Notes: a model not told the origin generated them from the letters alone. A DNA stretch of 64,000 nucleotides from Microbacterium sp. LWH13-1.2 (GCF_038397735.1 NZ_CP151635.1:3410001-3474000), one strand, 5' to 3'. Positions 44,660-53,972 are shown, counted from the first letter of the stretch. Program-made: numbers and translations.

Positions 44660-45787
44660 TCACTGGAATCCCGGGTAGTCCTTCAACTTCTCCTCGAACT
44701 CCGCCTGGTCGCCCTCGCTCAGCACCGCGCTCGCGAGCACGACCATCTGCAGGCCTTCGAGCGGTTCTCCGGTGCGGGCGTTCTGCGCCTCGCGGGTCTT
44801 GAGGAAGTCGCCCGTCGGGTCGTTCGAGAGGTCGTAGATGTTGGCGTACAGCCGCATCGGGTCGGGGTAGTTGTCGGTGTAGTACTCCCACGTGTGCTGC
44901 TCGCGGGGGTCTTCGCTGCCGTAGAGCTTCGCGATCATCGACGGGTCGATGCCCGAGAACTCGCCGTTGAACGAGTACAGCGGGGGCAGCCCGTGCTCGG
45001 CCACGACCGAGTCGATCGTCGCCATCACGTCGAGCTTGGTGCTGTAGTCCTGGATCGGCTCGGTGGTCGCCCATCCGATCGACGTGTACTCGACGAGCAT
45101 CGACTCCCCGCCGTAGCCGTTGCGCTCCGGGCGCAGGTCTTCGTCGCCGACCTGGACCCACTCGTATCCGTACTCCGCGGTGATGCGCTCGCGGATCTCG
45201 GCGAACAGGCCGTCGGCCTCCGCTCTCACCTCTTCGAGGGACTGCTGCTGCAGAGCATCCTGCGGATCGGTGCCCTTGATGCCGGGGTAGGCCTCTTCGT
45301 GCTTCTGCTCCTCGCTCTTCATGCCGTCGTAGCTGCCTGACGCGGAGGTCTGCAGCGCGCCGATGCCACCGACCGTGGCGACGTTGAAGATGAGCGTGAT
45401 CCCGAGGGCGACCGCGGCGAAAGTGCGCCCGCGCGAGGTGAAGAGGGTGCCGACGATCACGGCGACGACCACGAGCTGCAGAGCGAGCATGGTGACGCCG
45501 TACAGGGTGTCGGTCGCGCCGACGGCCAACGTGATGAGCAGGACCACCGCGAACAGGATGCCGACGACCAGGGCGATCCACCCGAGCGCGTTCGCCGGCT
45601 TCTTCGTCTCGGATGCGGATGCCGTCGCGGTCGCCGTGGCCGACGGAGCCGGCGCACCGTACTGCGGCTGCGAGACGGGTCCGGCCTGGCGACGCGCATT
45701 GCGGTAGCCGCCGGGAGGCGGGACGGGAGGCGCCCCCTCGGTGCCGGCGACGTAGCGCGCCCGCTGCTTCTCGTGATCCATCACCAT
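44660..45787 (-). CDS. Membrane protein of unknown function in the MoxR operon
   Basis: A 375-residue protein: a Pro/Ala/Thr-rich cytoplasmic N-terminus (1-65), three helices (about 66-145: ALGWIALVVGILFAVVLLIT and following), then an extracytoplasmic alpha/beta domain of about 220 residues (EYGYEWVQVGDEDLRPERNG, YTDNYPDPMRLYANIYDLS). No known family. The ATG at 45787 overlaps the stop of the TPR-like gene; an alternative ATG at 45781 would use a TGATG overlap. Its place as last gene of the MoxR/VWA operon suggests a chaperone-assembly client or partner. Confidence 0.75.
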   Translation of the reverse strand: MVMDHEKQRARYVAGTEGAPPVPPPGGYRNARRQAGPVSQPQYGAPAPSATATATASASETKKPANALGWIALVVGILFAVVLLITLAVGATDTLYGVTMLALQLVVVAVIVGTLFTSRGRTFAAVALGITLIFNVATVGGIGALQTSASGSYDGMKSEEQKHEEAYPGIKGTDPQDALQQQSLEEVRAEADGLFAEIRERITAEYGYEWVQVGDEDLRPERNGYGGESMLVEYTSIGWATTEPIQDYSTKLDVMATIDSVVAEHGLPPLYSFNGEFSGIDPSMIAKLYGSEDPREQHTWEYYTDNYPDPMRLYANIYDLSNDPTGDFLKTREAQNARTGEPLEGLQMVVLASAVLSEGDQAEFEEKLKDYPGFQ

Positions 45788-46572
45788 GGCTTGTCCGTCC
45801 CCGAGCCGCCGCTGTCATCGCCCTGCTGCTGATCGCGCTCCTGGGTGCCCTGCTCGAGCTGCTCCTTGAGCTCCTCGAGCTTGTCCTCTGAGGGCTGCGG
45901 CTGCGGCTCCCCCTGCTGCTCCTCGGGAGGAGCTTCCTGCTCGCTCTGCTGCTTCTGCTTCAGGCGATCCTCGAGGCCTTCCTTGCTCTCCTGCAGGTCG
46001 CGGTCGGGGTCGGAGGTCTGCTGCTGCGCCTCTTCGCTGTTGCACTCCTCCGGCATCTCGGTCGTGACCGTGAGAGCCTCGCCGTAGAGCGCGGCCGCGC
46101 CTGCACCGTCGCCGTCGGCACGGGCGGCATCGCCCATCCGCTCGATCACCAGGGCGAGATTGATGCGCACGCTGCAGACCTCGAGGCCGGTCGCGAGGTC
46201 GAGCGACTCCTCGAGCTTGCCGCGCGCCTCGGGCAGCATCTCGGCCCCGGTGAGAGCCGTGCCCACATTGAACGGGGCCTTGTACGGCTCGAACCAGTTG
46301 AGGAACTCCTGGCCGCGCGCCGAGGACTCCGCACCCGAGTAGTCGTCGGCGACATAGGCGGAGATCGACTGGTGCGCGAAGGCGTACATGCTCAGGATCT
46401 TGCCGACGAAGAGGAGCGCGGCGAGGGTCAGCGGCAGGGTTCCGATCATCACCCAGCGGCGGATGCGACGGCGTCGCCGATTCGATGCGAGCAGCGCGGC
46501 GGCGGCCGCTGCCCTCAGGTCGTCGGGGCCGGCGGAGGGAGCGGGGCCCTGACGGGTCGACAGGTCGGTCAT
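45781..46572 (-). CDS. TPR-like membrane protein (BatC-like position) in the MoxR operon
   Basis: A 263-residue protein with one helix near residues 41-60 (VMIGTLPLTLAALLFVG), a helical-repeat-like extracytoplasmic part (NVGTALTGAEMLPEARGKLE, VRINLALVIERMGDAARADG) and a Glu/Gln-rich coiled-coil tail (DRLKQKQQSEQEAPPEEQQG). By order and topology it corresponds to the TPR protein of MoxR/Bat operons. The ATG overlaps the VWA gene stop (ATGA). Confidence 0.75.
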   Translation of the reverse strand: MTDLSTRQGPAPSAGPDDLRAAAAAALLASNRRRRRIRRWVMIGTLPLTLAALLFVGKILSMYAFAHQSISAYVADDYSGAESSARGQEFLNWFEPYKAPFNVGTALTGAEMLPEARGKLEESLDLATGLEVCSVRINLALVIERMGDAARADGDGAGAAALYGEALTVTTEMPEECNSEEAQQQTSDPDRDLQESKEGLEDRLKQKQQSEQEAPPEEQQGEPQPQPSEDKLEELKEQLEQGTQERDQQQGDDSGGSGTDKPW

Positions 46573-47612
46573 GCGGCACCTCCGTCGGTGGGGCTCTTCT
46601 CGCGACGGGTGCGGGTGCGGGTGCGCGCGGACGGCGCCCGCAGCAGGCGCAGTCGGGCGACGAGCATGCTGGCCCGCGCGAGTTCGACACCGAGCAGGCC
46701 GACGACCACGAGGGCGGCGATCCAGTAGAGCTCGGTGACGTTGCCGACCGACCCGGACTCGGCGTAGTCCGTCGTGGTCGATGGCGCTTCGGGCAGCTGC
46801 AGCTCGGTGTCCGCCGTGCGGTGCTGGTACTCGACGCCGAGTTCGGCTGCGATCGCCTCGAGGTTGCCCTCGTCGATCACCGACAGGGCATCGGACCCCT
46901 GATACTCGATGTACTCGCCCGAATCCGATCCGTCGAGGCTGCCGGTCGTCAGCTGCATCGGGCCGCCCTCGGGCGTGCCGTAGCCGAGCACGGCTCCGGC
47001 ATCCGTGAAGTTCTCGCTGCCATCGAACGGCTCGGGCGCCGAGGTGACGGTCTGCTCGCCGTCGCCGAAGTAGAAGACCATGCGCGAGCGGTCGGGCGAG
47101 GACGCCGCCGCGTTGGCGAGGGTGTCGGCGAGCAGCTGGTTCGCGATGCCGATCGAGCTGCCCCGCGACTGGCTCGTCACCTCGGGCCGCAGCACGTCGA
47201 GCGACGAGACGAGCGAGGTGGTGTCGGTGGTGAGCGGCATCCGCAGGTCGGCCGAGGCGTCGAACGTGATCAGCGCGAAGCGGGCTCCGGGGTATTCGTC
47301 GACGATGGTCTGCACGTCGGCTCGCACTCCGTCGAGACGAGGCCGATCGCCGTCCCAGTCCTCGGCGACGATGCTCGCGGTGGTGTCGACGACGAGCACG
47401 ATGTCGGTGTCCGTCGCGAGCGTCTGCGTGACGCCGCCCGGGATCCCGGGGCGCAGGAACATGAAGAAGCACGCCAGCAGCATGACGAGCCGCATGACCC
47501 ACAGCGCCTTGTCGCGGCCCTTCGCCTTCGTCAGGGCGATCACGGCGAGGGCCGCCACCGGCACGCAGAGAAGCACGAGGAGGAAGACGTTGAGGACGGG
47601 CTGGAAGATCAC
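46569..47612 (-). CDS. VWA-domain membrane protein (second)
   Basis: A 347-residue protein with two N-terminal helices, a VWA domain whose MIDAS starts with DTTAS rather than DxSxS (VLVVDTTASIVAEDWDG), and a C-terminal helix (ELYWIAALVVVGLLGVELA). The Thr in place of the first Ser may still bind a metal. The GTG at 47612 is chosen because GGAGGG lies upstream and it overlaps the previous stop (GTGA). VWA proteins of this kind work with MoxR ATPases in folding, metal insertion or assembly of client complexes. Confidence 0.85.
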   Translation of the reverse strand: MIFQPVLNVFLLVLLCVPVAALAVIALTKAKGRDKALWVMRLVMLLACFFMFLRPGIPGGVTQTLATDTDIVLVVDTTASIVAEDWDGDRPRLDGVRADVQTIVDEYPGARFALITFDASADLRMPLTTDTTSLVSSLDVLRPEVTSQSRGSSIGIANQLLADTLANAAASSPDRSRMVFYFGDGEQTVTSAPEPFDGSENFTDAGAVLGYGTPEGGPMQLTTGSLDGSDSGEYIEYQGSDALSVIDEGNLEAIAAELGVEYQHRTADTELQLPEAPSTTTDYAESGSVGNVTELYWIAALVVVGLLGVELARASMLVARLRLLRAPSARTRTRTRREKSPTDGGAA

Positions 47613-48595
47613 AGCTTCACCCTCCACAGCACCACGATGAAGGAGAGCATCGAGATCATCAGGATGACGATCCAGAGGTCCGGCGTGTCGGTCCAGACGA
47701 CCTGCGCCTGACCCTTCAGCTCGGTCGCCTCCTGCTCCTGCACCTGCTCGACGATGTCGCTCACGGTGGTGGTGTCGCGCAGTCCGTAGGCGGCGCCGCC
47801 CGTGGCCTCGGCGGCCTTCGTGAGCTCGGCGCTGACGTCGGCGTCCTTGCCCTGCACGGGGTTGAGCGCGAACACCCGCACGTCGATCGAATCGGCGTAG
47901 GCGGCGGCCTCGTCGAGGGTCACGATCGAGGCGCCGTTGACCTCGTTGTCGGTGGCGAAGATGATCGAGCGCGAACGCTCGTCGTCGGGGTGGTCGAATG
48001 CCATCGTGCAGGCGGCGAGGCCGTCGCCGATCAGCGATGCGCCATTGCCGTTGAGCGTTCCGACCCAGTGCTCGGGGATCGGATCGTTGGCGTCGAAGCT
48101 CTCGCGGATGCTCTGCAGATGGCCGCGGATGAACTCGTAGTCGTCTGTCAGCGGGAAGATCTGCACGGGCGAGCTGTTGAAGATCGTCAGACCGATGCGC
48201 TCACCCTCGAAGTCCTTGAGAAGTTCCTCGAAGACCGTGAGCACCTCGACGTCGACCTCTCTCATGGATCCGGAGACGTCGAGGCACAGCATGATGTCGC
48301 GGCTCGTGTTGACCGGCTGGATCGTCTGCGACGACATCGGTCGCGCCGACACGACGCCGGCGGAGAGGGCCGCGACCACACCGAGCAGCAGGATGCCCGA
48401 CAGCGCGAGCACTCGGCGGTTCAGCGCGGTGCGGAAGGTCGGCAGCGCGCGCAGGCGCTCGGCGCGGGCCACGCGAGCGCGCTCGTGTTCCTCGGTCTTC
48501 GCGCCGCTGCGCAACCCGACGACCACGCCGACGACGATCGCCACGATCACGACGCCCGCGGCGACGAGGATCAACCACCAGTTCGCTAGTGCCAT
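47609..48595 (-). CDS. VWA-domain membrane protein (first)
   Basis: A 328-residue protein: helices at about 5-28 and 61-83, VWA domain with a full MIDAS (LCLDVSGSMREVDVE, FNSSPVQIFPLTDDY, FATDNEV), and a C-terminal helix (WIVILMISMLSFIVVLW). Equivalent to BatA-type proteins. It overlaps the DUF4381-like gene by 10 bases and the next VWA gene by 4. Likely contacts MoxR or clients in a Mg2+-dependent way. Confidence 0.9.
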   Translation of the reverse strand: MALANWWLILVAAGVVIVAIVVGVVVGLRSGAKTEEHERARVARAERLRALPTFRTALNRRVLALSGILLLGVVAALSAGVVSARPMSSQTIQPVNTSRDIMLCLDVSGSMREVDVEVLTVFEELLKDFEGERIGLTIFNSSPVQIFPLTDDYEFIRGHLQSIRESFDANDPIPEHWVGTLNGNGASLIGDGLAACTMAFDHPDDERSRSIIFATDNEVNGASIVTLDEAAAYADSIDVRVFALNPVQGKDADVSAELTKAAEATGGAAYGLRDTTTVSDIVEQVQEQEATELKGQAQVVWTDTPDLWIVILMISMLSFIVVLWRVKL

Positions 48596-49077
48596 GTGCG
48601 CACCACCGTTCTCGCGGCCTCGGCACCGGCGACCGGGTCGATCGCCGGACCCTGGCGGAAGATGCTGGGGTAGTAGTGGCGGCCCATCGCGTCGATCAGT
48701 GCGGGGTGCACCCCGCGCGACACGAGGTCGTCGAGTGCGAGCACCGGCGCCTCGAGCCCGCTGTACTCGTTGACGAACGTGCGCACCACGCGGCTGAACT
48801 CGAGGTTGGCGTTGCGGGCCGAGAGCGTGCGGGCGCGGTAGTCGTCCTCGATGCGCTGGATGCGGTCGAGGTACTCCACGCGCAGCTGCGACAGCACGTC
48901 GGTGGTGAGCAGCTGCGGACCCTGCGCCTCGCCGGTCAGGGTGAGATCGCGCCGGGGGCGCGTGAGGGCGACCAGCAGCCAGGCGGCCGAGATCAGCAGG
49001 ATCAGGATGCCGAAGGCGAGCAGGATCCAGCCCCAGCCGTACTGGGCCGGAGGGTAGAGCTCATCAGAGCCGGGCAT
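48586..49077 (-). CDS. DUF4381-like membrane protein of the MoxR operon
   Basis: A 163-residue protein with one helix (WGWILLAFGILILLISAAWLL, about 14-36) and a cytoplasmic helical domain. By position between DUF58 and VWA genes it corresponds to the small DUF4381-type member found in MoxR operons of many bacteria. Role unknown; probably a scaffold joining the DUF58 and VWA proteins. Confidence 0.75.
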   Translation of the reverse strand: MPGSDELYPPAQYGWGWILLAFGILILLISAAWLLVALTRPRRDLTLTGEAQGPQLLTTDVLSQLRVEYLDRIQRIEDDYRARTLSARNANLEFSRVVRTFVNEYSGLEAPVLALDDLVSRGVHPALIDAMGRHYYPSIFRQGPAIDPVAGAEAARTVVRTWH

Positions 49078-49951
49078 TCGACCTCCGATTCAGCAGCTGC
49101 AGCAGCTGCGAGACGGCGTCGTCCTGACCTGCCAGAACGCTGTGGCTGATCTCCATGCGCTTGAGGACCTCGGCGAGACGCGCGGCATCGGCCTCGGTCT
49201 GGGCGGTGAGCTCGCGGATGATGTCGAGGTCGCCCTGCACGAAGTCGGGCACCTCCCACATGCTGTCGACGTCGCTGCGGATCGTGTTCGTGGTGTGGTC
49301 GAGCACCGGATCGGCGTCGCTCACGGTGAGCCACAGCACGTCGTGCTGCACGCGCAGTCGACGCAGCATCCGTTCGGTCTCGTCGGTGACGGGAGCCTCG
49401 TCGGTGATGACGCAGACGATCATCCTCCGCGAGATCGTGCGCGTGACGTAGGACAGCAGGGCGTCGCGATCGCTCGGCGAGGTGCTCGAGTCGATCGCCT
49501 GGTCGATCGTGCGCAGCGCGTGCTCGAGGGCGCCTTCGCTGCGGCCGGGCGCACGTCGGCGCACGCGGTCGGAATCGCCGTAGACGAGCGAGAAGTCGTC
49601 GCCGTGGCGCAGGGCCAGAACGCCGAGGACGCCCGTCGCGAGGATCGCGAGATCCTTCTTCGACTTCTCGTCGTGCGCGAGGGCGGCCATCGACCTGCCC
49701 GTGTCGACCACGAACAGGATCGTGTGCATCCGCATCGCACGGTGTCTCTTGACCAGCGGAGTGCCCAGTCGTGCCGTGGCGCGCCAGTCGATGTCACGCA
49801 CCTGATCGCCGTACTCGTACTTGCGCAGATCCTCGAAGTCGAGGCTGCGGCCGTGCAGCAGCGACGCGTAGGCGCCGTCGAGCGCGTGCAGCGACTTGCG
49901 CGACGAGTGGATGAAGAGCTTGCTCTTCACCTGGGTGATCAGGCTGGCCAT
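49064..49951 (-). CDS. DUF58 domain protein of the MoxR operon
   Basis: A 295-residue soluble protein. The DUF58 signature is DFEDLRKYEYGDQVRDIDWR, followed by a VWA-like fold whose metal motif is VVDTGRSM. DUF58 proteins almost always neighbour MoxR ATPases and are thought to present clients. It starts 7 bases after the moxR stop and overlaps the next gene by 14. Confidence 0.92.
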   Translation of the reverse strand: MASLITQVKSKLFIHSSRKSLHALDGAYASLLHGRSLDFEDLRKYEYGDQVRDIDWRATARLGTPLVKRHRAMRMHTILFVVDTGRSMAALAHDEKSKKDLAILATGVLGVLALRHGDDFSLVYGDSDRVRRRAPGRSEGALEHALRTIDQAIDSSTSPSDRDALLSYVTRTISRRMIVCVITDEAPVTDETERMLRRLRVQHDVLWLTVSDADPVLDHTTNTIRSDVDSMWEVPDFVQGDLDIIRELTAQTEADAARLAEVLKRMEISHSVLAGQDDAVSQLLQLLNRRSNARL

Positions 49952-49958
49952 GGCGGGA

Positions 49959-51062
49959 TCAGGGTGTGGGGACGGACGCGAAGATCTGGTCGATGATCTC
50001 CTCGCTGCGGATGCCCTCGGCGTCGGCCTCGAAGGTCAGCAGCACGCGGTGACGGAGCACCAGGTGGCGGAGCGAGCGGATGTCCTCCGGCAGCACGTGA
50101 GCGCGTCCGTTCAGCAGGGCCAGCGCGCGGGATGCCTGCAGGAAGGCGATGCTCGCACGGGGGCTCGCTCCGTACTTGATGAAGCGGGCGCGGTCCTCGC
50201 CGATGTAGGGCGCGGGGTTCCTGGTGACATAGGCGATCGAGACGATGTAGTTGCGGATCGCCGGGTCGACGTAGATGCGGCTCGCGACGTCCTGCAGCAT
50301 GTGCACGTCGTCGAGGCTGATCGCGCTCGAGACGTGACGGTCGGGGTCGAGCACGCCGGAGTCGATGCGTCCGAGGATCTCGAACTCCTCGGCGGGGCTC
50401 GGGTACTCGACGATCTCCTTCAGCAGGAAGCGGTCCATCTGGGCCTCGGGCAGCTCGTACGTGCCCTCCTGCTCGATGGGGTTCTGCGTCGCGATCACGA
50501 GGAACGGCTTCGGCAGGTGGTGCACCTCTCCGCCGATCGTGGTCTGGTGCTCCTGCATCGCCTCGAGCATGGCGCTCTGGGTCTTGGCGCTCGAGCGGTT
50601 GATCTCGTCGAGCAGCACGAAGTTGGCGTGCACGGGGCCGAGCACGGTGCGGAACGATCCGGTCGCCGCGTCGTAGATCTGGTTGCCGGTGATGTCGCTG
50701 GGCAGCAGATCGGGGGTGCACTGGATGCGCTTGAACTGCGCCTTGACCGTGTCGGCCAGCGTGCTCGCCGCAGTGGTCTTCGCGAGCCCCGGCACGCTCT
50801 CGAGCAGGATGTGGCCGCCCGCGATCAGCGAGATCAGCAGGCTCATGCGCAGCCGCTCCTGGCCGACCATCTTCGCGGAGTACGCGTCGGAGACCGTCTT
50901 GAGCACCTCGCTCGCGCGGCGGAGCTCGGCCTCGGTGGGCGCCTCGGACTTCTTCGACGCCGAGGACGATGCGCCGGGGGCCGGGGGCGCCGCGGCGGGA
51001 GGCCCGGGGGGAGGCGGCGGCACGGACGGGCCACCGGCCGATGCAGGGAATGGCTGAGTCAT
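49959..51062 (-). CDS. moxR: MoxR-family AAA+ ATPase
   Basis: A 367-residue chaperone-like ATPase. A Pro/Ala-rich linker (residues 1-40) precedes the AAA+ core: Walker A region [10 protein letters not shown] (typical MoxR GxxGxxKT form), Walker B LLDEINR, sensor 1 ATQNP, arginine finger region MDRF, and the C-terminal lid ([19 protein letters not shown]). The start follows GAGGAGA. It heads the operon moxR-DUF58-DUF4381-VWA-VWA-TPR-unknown. Such systems assemble or activate metalloenzymes or envelope proteins; the client here is unknown. Confidence 0.95.
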   Translation of the reverse strand: MTQPFPASAGGPSVPPPPPGPPAAAPPAPGASSSASKKSEAPTEAELRRASEVLKTVSDAYSAKMVGQERLRMSLLISLIAGGHILLESVPGLAKTTAASTLADTVKAQFKRIQCTPDLLPSDITGNQIYDAATGSFRTVLGPVHANFVLLDEINRSSAKTQSAMLEAMQEHQTTIGGEVHHLPKPFLVIATQNPIEQEGTYELPEAQMDRFLLKEIVEYPSPAEEFEILGRIDSGVLDPDRHVSSAISLDDVHMLQDVASRIYVDPAIRNYIVSIAYVTRNPAPYIGEDRARFIKYGASPRASIAFLQASRALALLNGRAHVLPEDIRSLRHLVLRHRVLLTFEADAEGIRSEEIIDQIFASVPTP

Positions 51063-51249
51063 GGTGTCTCCTCGCTTGCGCGGGGGAGGCGCGTCACGCA
51101 GATCCCCCCTGTGAACAGCGTAACCGCACGATGTCGGCGTCCCGCCAGAGGGAGAGCGACGCACCTCTGAGGACGAGGGGTGCGTATATCGCAGGCGTCG
51201 GCGCGGGCATGGTTAGCTGGAATCCCGCGTGGAGAGACGAGGAACGATC

Positions 51250-51570
51250 ATGGTGCAAGCGAGCGAGCTGCCCCCGGTGCTCTATGTGCCGCTGGCCGAG
51301 GAGACGGCGGACCCGGCCGAGGCACAGCTCGAGTACCGGTTGACGAAGGACGGACGCAAGGCGCTCCTGGCGTACTCGGCGTTGGACAGGCTGCATCGTG
51401 GCATGGGCGTCGAGCAGCCCTGGGCGCTTGTGCCGACCGTTCAGCTCGAGAGCTTCCGGGAGGTCGATCAGTTCGACACCGTGGTGCTCGACATCGTCAT
51501 GCCGGTGCGTCTGCGCAAGGGTGCCGAGGGCGATGCCGCGCGTGAAGCGGAATCGCGCGAGCACTCATGA
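51250..51570 (+). CDS. SAV_915-like protein
   Basis: A 106-residue soluble protein with the pattern PPVLYVPLAEETADPAEAQL, KDGRKALLAYSALDRLHRGM and QPWALVPTVQLES seen in the small SAV_915/SseB-like group found next to ESX/WXG genes in Actinobacteria. It may act as a chaperone or adaptor for the proteins encoded downstream. ATG at 51250 preferred over an upstream GTG (51229). Its stop overlaps the next ATG (ATGA). It is divergent from moxR, sharing a 187-base intergenic region. Confidence 0.7.
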   Translation: MVQASELPPVLYVPLAEETADPAEAQLEYRLTKDGRKALLAYSALDRLHRGMGVEQPWALVPTVQLESFREVDQFDTVVLDIVMPVRLRKGAEGDAAREAESREHS

Positions 51571-51854
51571 TCCGGGCGGATGCTCAGGCGACTGCGAGCG
51601 GTATCTCTGCTCTTCGCATCGGGACTGAGGACTTCGATGCGACGCTGGCCGCAGCGAATCCGAGCGGCGGAGATCTCGGTGCGGCAGCGGCCGTGCTCGC
51701 CGATGTTCTCGCGCTGACGACGGACATCGCTCTCCGTCTGGTCGTAGAAGTGGACACCATCACGGACGCTGTGCAGGCCGCCGTCGACGACCTCGGGGCG
51801 ATGGAGGACTTCGCGAAGGCTCGAGTGTCAGAGCTGGGGGCGGGCCTGCGATGA
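51567..51854 (+). CDS. Small all-helical protein, type VII secretion partner-like
   Basis: 95 residues predicted wholly helical, Ala/Asp/Leu-rich, with two long helices (LAAANPSGGDLGAAAAVLAD turn region between) but no WXG. Such small helical proteins are encoded just upstream of WXG/LXG effectors and bind their N-termini (Lap/WXG partners in Firmicutes). ATGA overlaps on both sides lock it to the SAV_915-like gene and the large WXG-like gene. Confidence 0.6.
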   Translation: MIRADAQATASGISALRIGTEDFDATLAAANPSGGDLGAAAAVLADVLALTTDIALRLVVEVDTITDAVQAAVDDLGAMEDFAKARVSELGAGLR

Positions 51855-53083
51855 GCTCGGTGCAGGAAACCAGGATCGAGGGTTCGCCCGACGACATCGA
51901 GACGATCGCTATCTTCTTGAAGAACAAGGTTGCCGGCGGCGCCGAGAACTTCTCGAGCGACATCTCATCGGCGCGAGCGACGACGCTGGACGGCTGGGCG
52001 GGTTCAGGAGCCGATGCGTTCTCGGAGACGGTCTCCACAGCGAACACGTCCGTTGCGACGTATGGAACCGAGGCGTCCTCCGTAGGCCGGTCGGTGCTCG
52101 TGCTCGCAGATGCCCTGCGGGACGCTCAGAGTCGTATGACGGGCGCATTGGCCACTGCATCGGCAGGAGGGCTTGCGGTGTCGGGAACGCAGGTGCATCG
52201 ACCTGGCAATGCCCCGACGCGCGAGTACGAGCCCGATGCGCCGGATACGGAGACGGCGTCCAGCGCCACCGCGACAGCGGCCCATGCGGCCAAGGTCCAG
52301 ACGTGGAACACGGTGGTCTCGGAGGCCGAGGCGGCGAACACCCAGTGGCAAGAAGCCCTCGACACGTTCGCGGCGACGTGGGCGGCGTCCGGAGCGAACA
52401 TGCTCACCGTGCTGACGGGGCTTCTCACCGGTGCGATCACGGGCGGCGCACTGGCCAATGCCGCCTTCCGTCTGACGAGCACGAAGGTGACGAACGCCGA
52501 GCGGCTGGCATCGCTGACCAAGTCGTTGGAGAGTGCGAGAACGCCCTCGGGAGCGATCAACGGTCCGAAGTCGAACTTCTACAGTCTGTTGGACGAGACC
52601 GACGACGTCGCGAAGCTGCTGTCGAAGACCGACGATCTGCTCGTCGGCGGCGAGAAGGGTCTGATGGGCACCCTGCGCGCGGGGGCGGCGATCAGCAAGG
52701 GCTTGGTCGTGCTCGGTGTCGCGGGCACCGGCTACGCGATCTACGACGACATCGCCAACGGCGGTGAATCCTGGCAGCAGGCTGCGGCATCGAATATCGG
52801 TGGCATGGTTGCGGGGATCGGGGCCGGGGCAGGCACCGGAGCGATCATCGGCTCGTTCATCGTGCCGCCGGTCGGCACTGTCGTCGGCGCTGCGGCGGGG
52901 GCCGTGGTCGGCGGGGTCGTCGGCGTCTTCACGTCCGGGATGATCGACGGCATGTTCGAGGGTGCAGGGAACGTCTTCGAGTCCGGATGGAACGAACTCG
53001 TCGACACCGGCGAAGCGCTGGGCGATGCGGCCGGGGCCGTGGGCGACGCTATCGGCGGTGCCTGGAACTCGATCTTCGGATGA
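51851..53083 (+). CDS. WXG-like protein with C-terminal glycine-zipper membrane domain (candidate T7SS effector)
   Basis: 410 residues. Residues 1-105 are helical with a W-x-G turn (TTLDGWAGSGADAFSE, Trp49) as in WXG100 proteins. A Thr/Ala-rich link (about 110-145) leads to a second helical part with a hydrophobic helix (184-205). The C-terminus has a hydrophobic helix at 283-297 and a glycine-zipper run at 315-362 (IGGMVAGIGAGAGTGAIIGS, VVGAAAGAVVGGVVGVF) ending with an amphipathic GDAAGAVGDAIGGAWNSIFG. This is the architecture of membrane-depolarising T7SS toxins such as staphylococcal TspA. No T7SS machinery is in the window. Toxic activity is inference. Confidence 0.65.
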   Translation: MSSVQETRIEGSPDDIETIAIFLKNKVAGGAENFSSDISSARATTLDGWAGSGADAFSETVSTANTSVATYGTEASSVGRSVLVLADALRDAQSRMTGALATASAGGLAVSGTQVHRPGNAPTREYEPDAPDTETASSATATAAHAAKVQTWNTVVSEAEAANTQWQEALDTFAATWAASGANMLTVLTGLLTGAITGGALANAAFRLTSTKVTNAERLASLTKSLESARTPSGAINGPKSNFYSLLDETDDVAKLLSKTDDLLVGGEKGLMGTLRAGAAISKGLVVLGVAGTGYAIYDDIANGGESWQQAAASNIGGMVAGIGAGAGTGAIIGSFIVPPVGTVVGAAAGAVVGGVVGVFTSGMIDGMFEGAGNVFESGWNELVDTGEALGDAAGAVGDAIGGAWNSIFG

Positions 53084-53093
53084 TGCGGGAACG

Positions 53094-53972
53094 ATGAAGC
53101 AACCCCGAACGATGCCGCGCAGTGCGCTCGATCTCACCATCGGACGTCCGCTGTGGGTGGCCGTGGTCGTGCTGAACGTGATCCTCGCGGCCGTCGCCAC
53201 TGTGCTGTGCGTCTGGACATATCTGCAGGACACCGCATCCATGCGTCCGATCCTGGGTGTGCTCATCGCCGTCCCCGCGCTCTGGTGGGTGATCGCGGTG
53301 ACGCTGTGGCTCACGACCCTGACGCGCCGACGCGTCGGTTCGGAGGACATCAGTCGGGCGAGTGCGAGCGTCCCCGGGGGGATCCTCCTTCCCGGATCGA
53401 AGCTCGTGCCCGCGATGATCCTCGTCGCCGCGCTCGCCGCGGCGTCGACTTTCGCGGTCGCCGCGGTGACCGTCGGCGGTGCGTGGAGTGTGGTCTGGGC
53501 GGTGCTCGCCGTTCTGCTGCTCGGTCCGATCGTCAGTCACCTGATCTCGCTGCGACAGCCTCGGCGGCTGTTCCTGCATCCTCGCGGGCTCGGATCCGCG
53601 ACCTTCCACCTCGATGCCGAAGTGCACTGGGATGACATCCAGAGCATCGACGTCGGCGTCGGGATGAACAACTCGATCGTGCTCAAGGTCGCCGTGCGCC
53701 CCGGGGCCGTCACCTATCAGGAGCGGTGGCGTCATCCGTTCTCGCGCAGGCGCGGCGTGATCGACGTCGACCCCTCAGCACTGGGGGTGGACGGGACGCT
53801 CCTCTGGCTCGCGCTCCGCCTCTACCGCCTGGATCCGTCGACCCGGGAGGAGCTTCGCGGAGACCGGGTTCCGGTCCGGCTTCTCGATCCGCGGGAGGCC
53901 GTGGCCACGACCCCGCAGCATGTGAGTGCTCCGGTGCTCTCGGTGTTCAGCCCCGAGGGCGCGATCCGCTAG
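53094..53972 (+). CDS. Membrane protein, candidate immunity or accessory protein
   Basis: 292 residues: four helices (about 20-41, 52-75, 100-125, 128-148) and a soluble C-terminal domain with a bacterial PH-like strand pattern (RGLGSATFHLDAEVHWDDIQ, SIDVGVGMNNSIVLKVAVRP). It starts 10 bases after the WXG-like gene and is co-oriented, so it could protect the producer membrane or assist secretion. Its end overlaps the convergent Pr6Pr gene by 26 bases. Not homologous to any immunity protein I recognise. Confidence 0.65.
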   Translation: MKQPRTMPRSALDLTIGRPLWVAVVVLNVILAAVATVLCVWTYLQDTASMRPILGVLIAVPALWWVIAVTLWLTTLTRRRVGSEDISRASASVPGGILLPGSKLVPAMILVAALAAASTFAVAAVTVGGAWSVVWAVLAVLLLGPIVSHLISLRQPRRLFLHPRGLGSATFHLDAEVHWDDIQSIDVGVGMNNSIVLKVAVRPGAVTYQERWRHPFSRRRGVIDVDPSALGVDGTLLWLALRLYRLDPSTREELRGDRVPVRLLDPREAVATTPQHVSAPVLSVFSPEGAIR

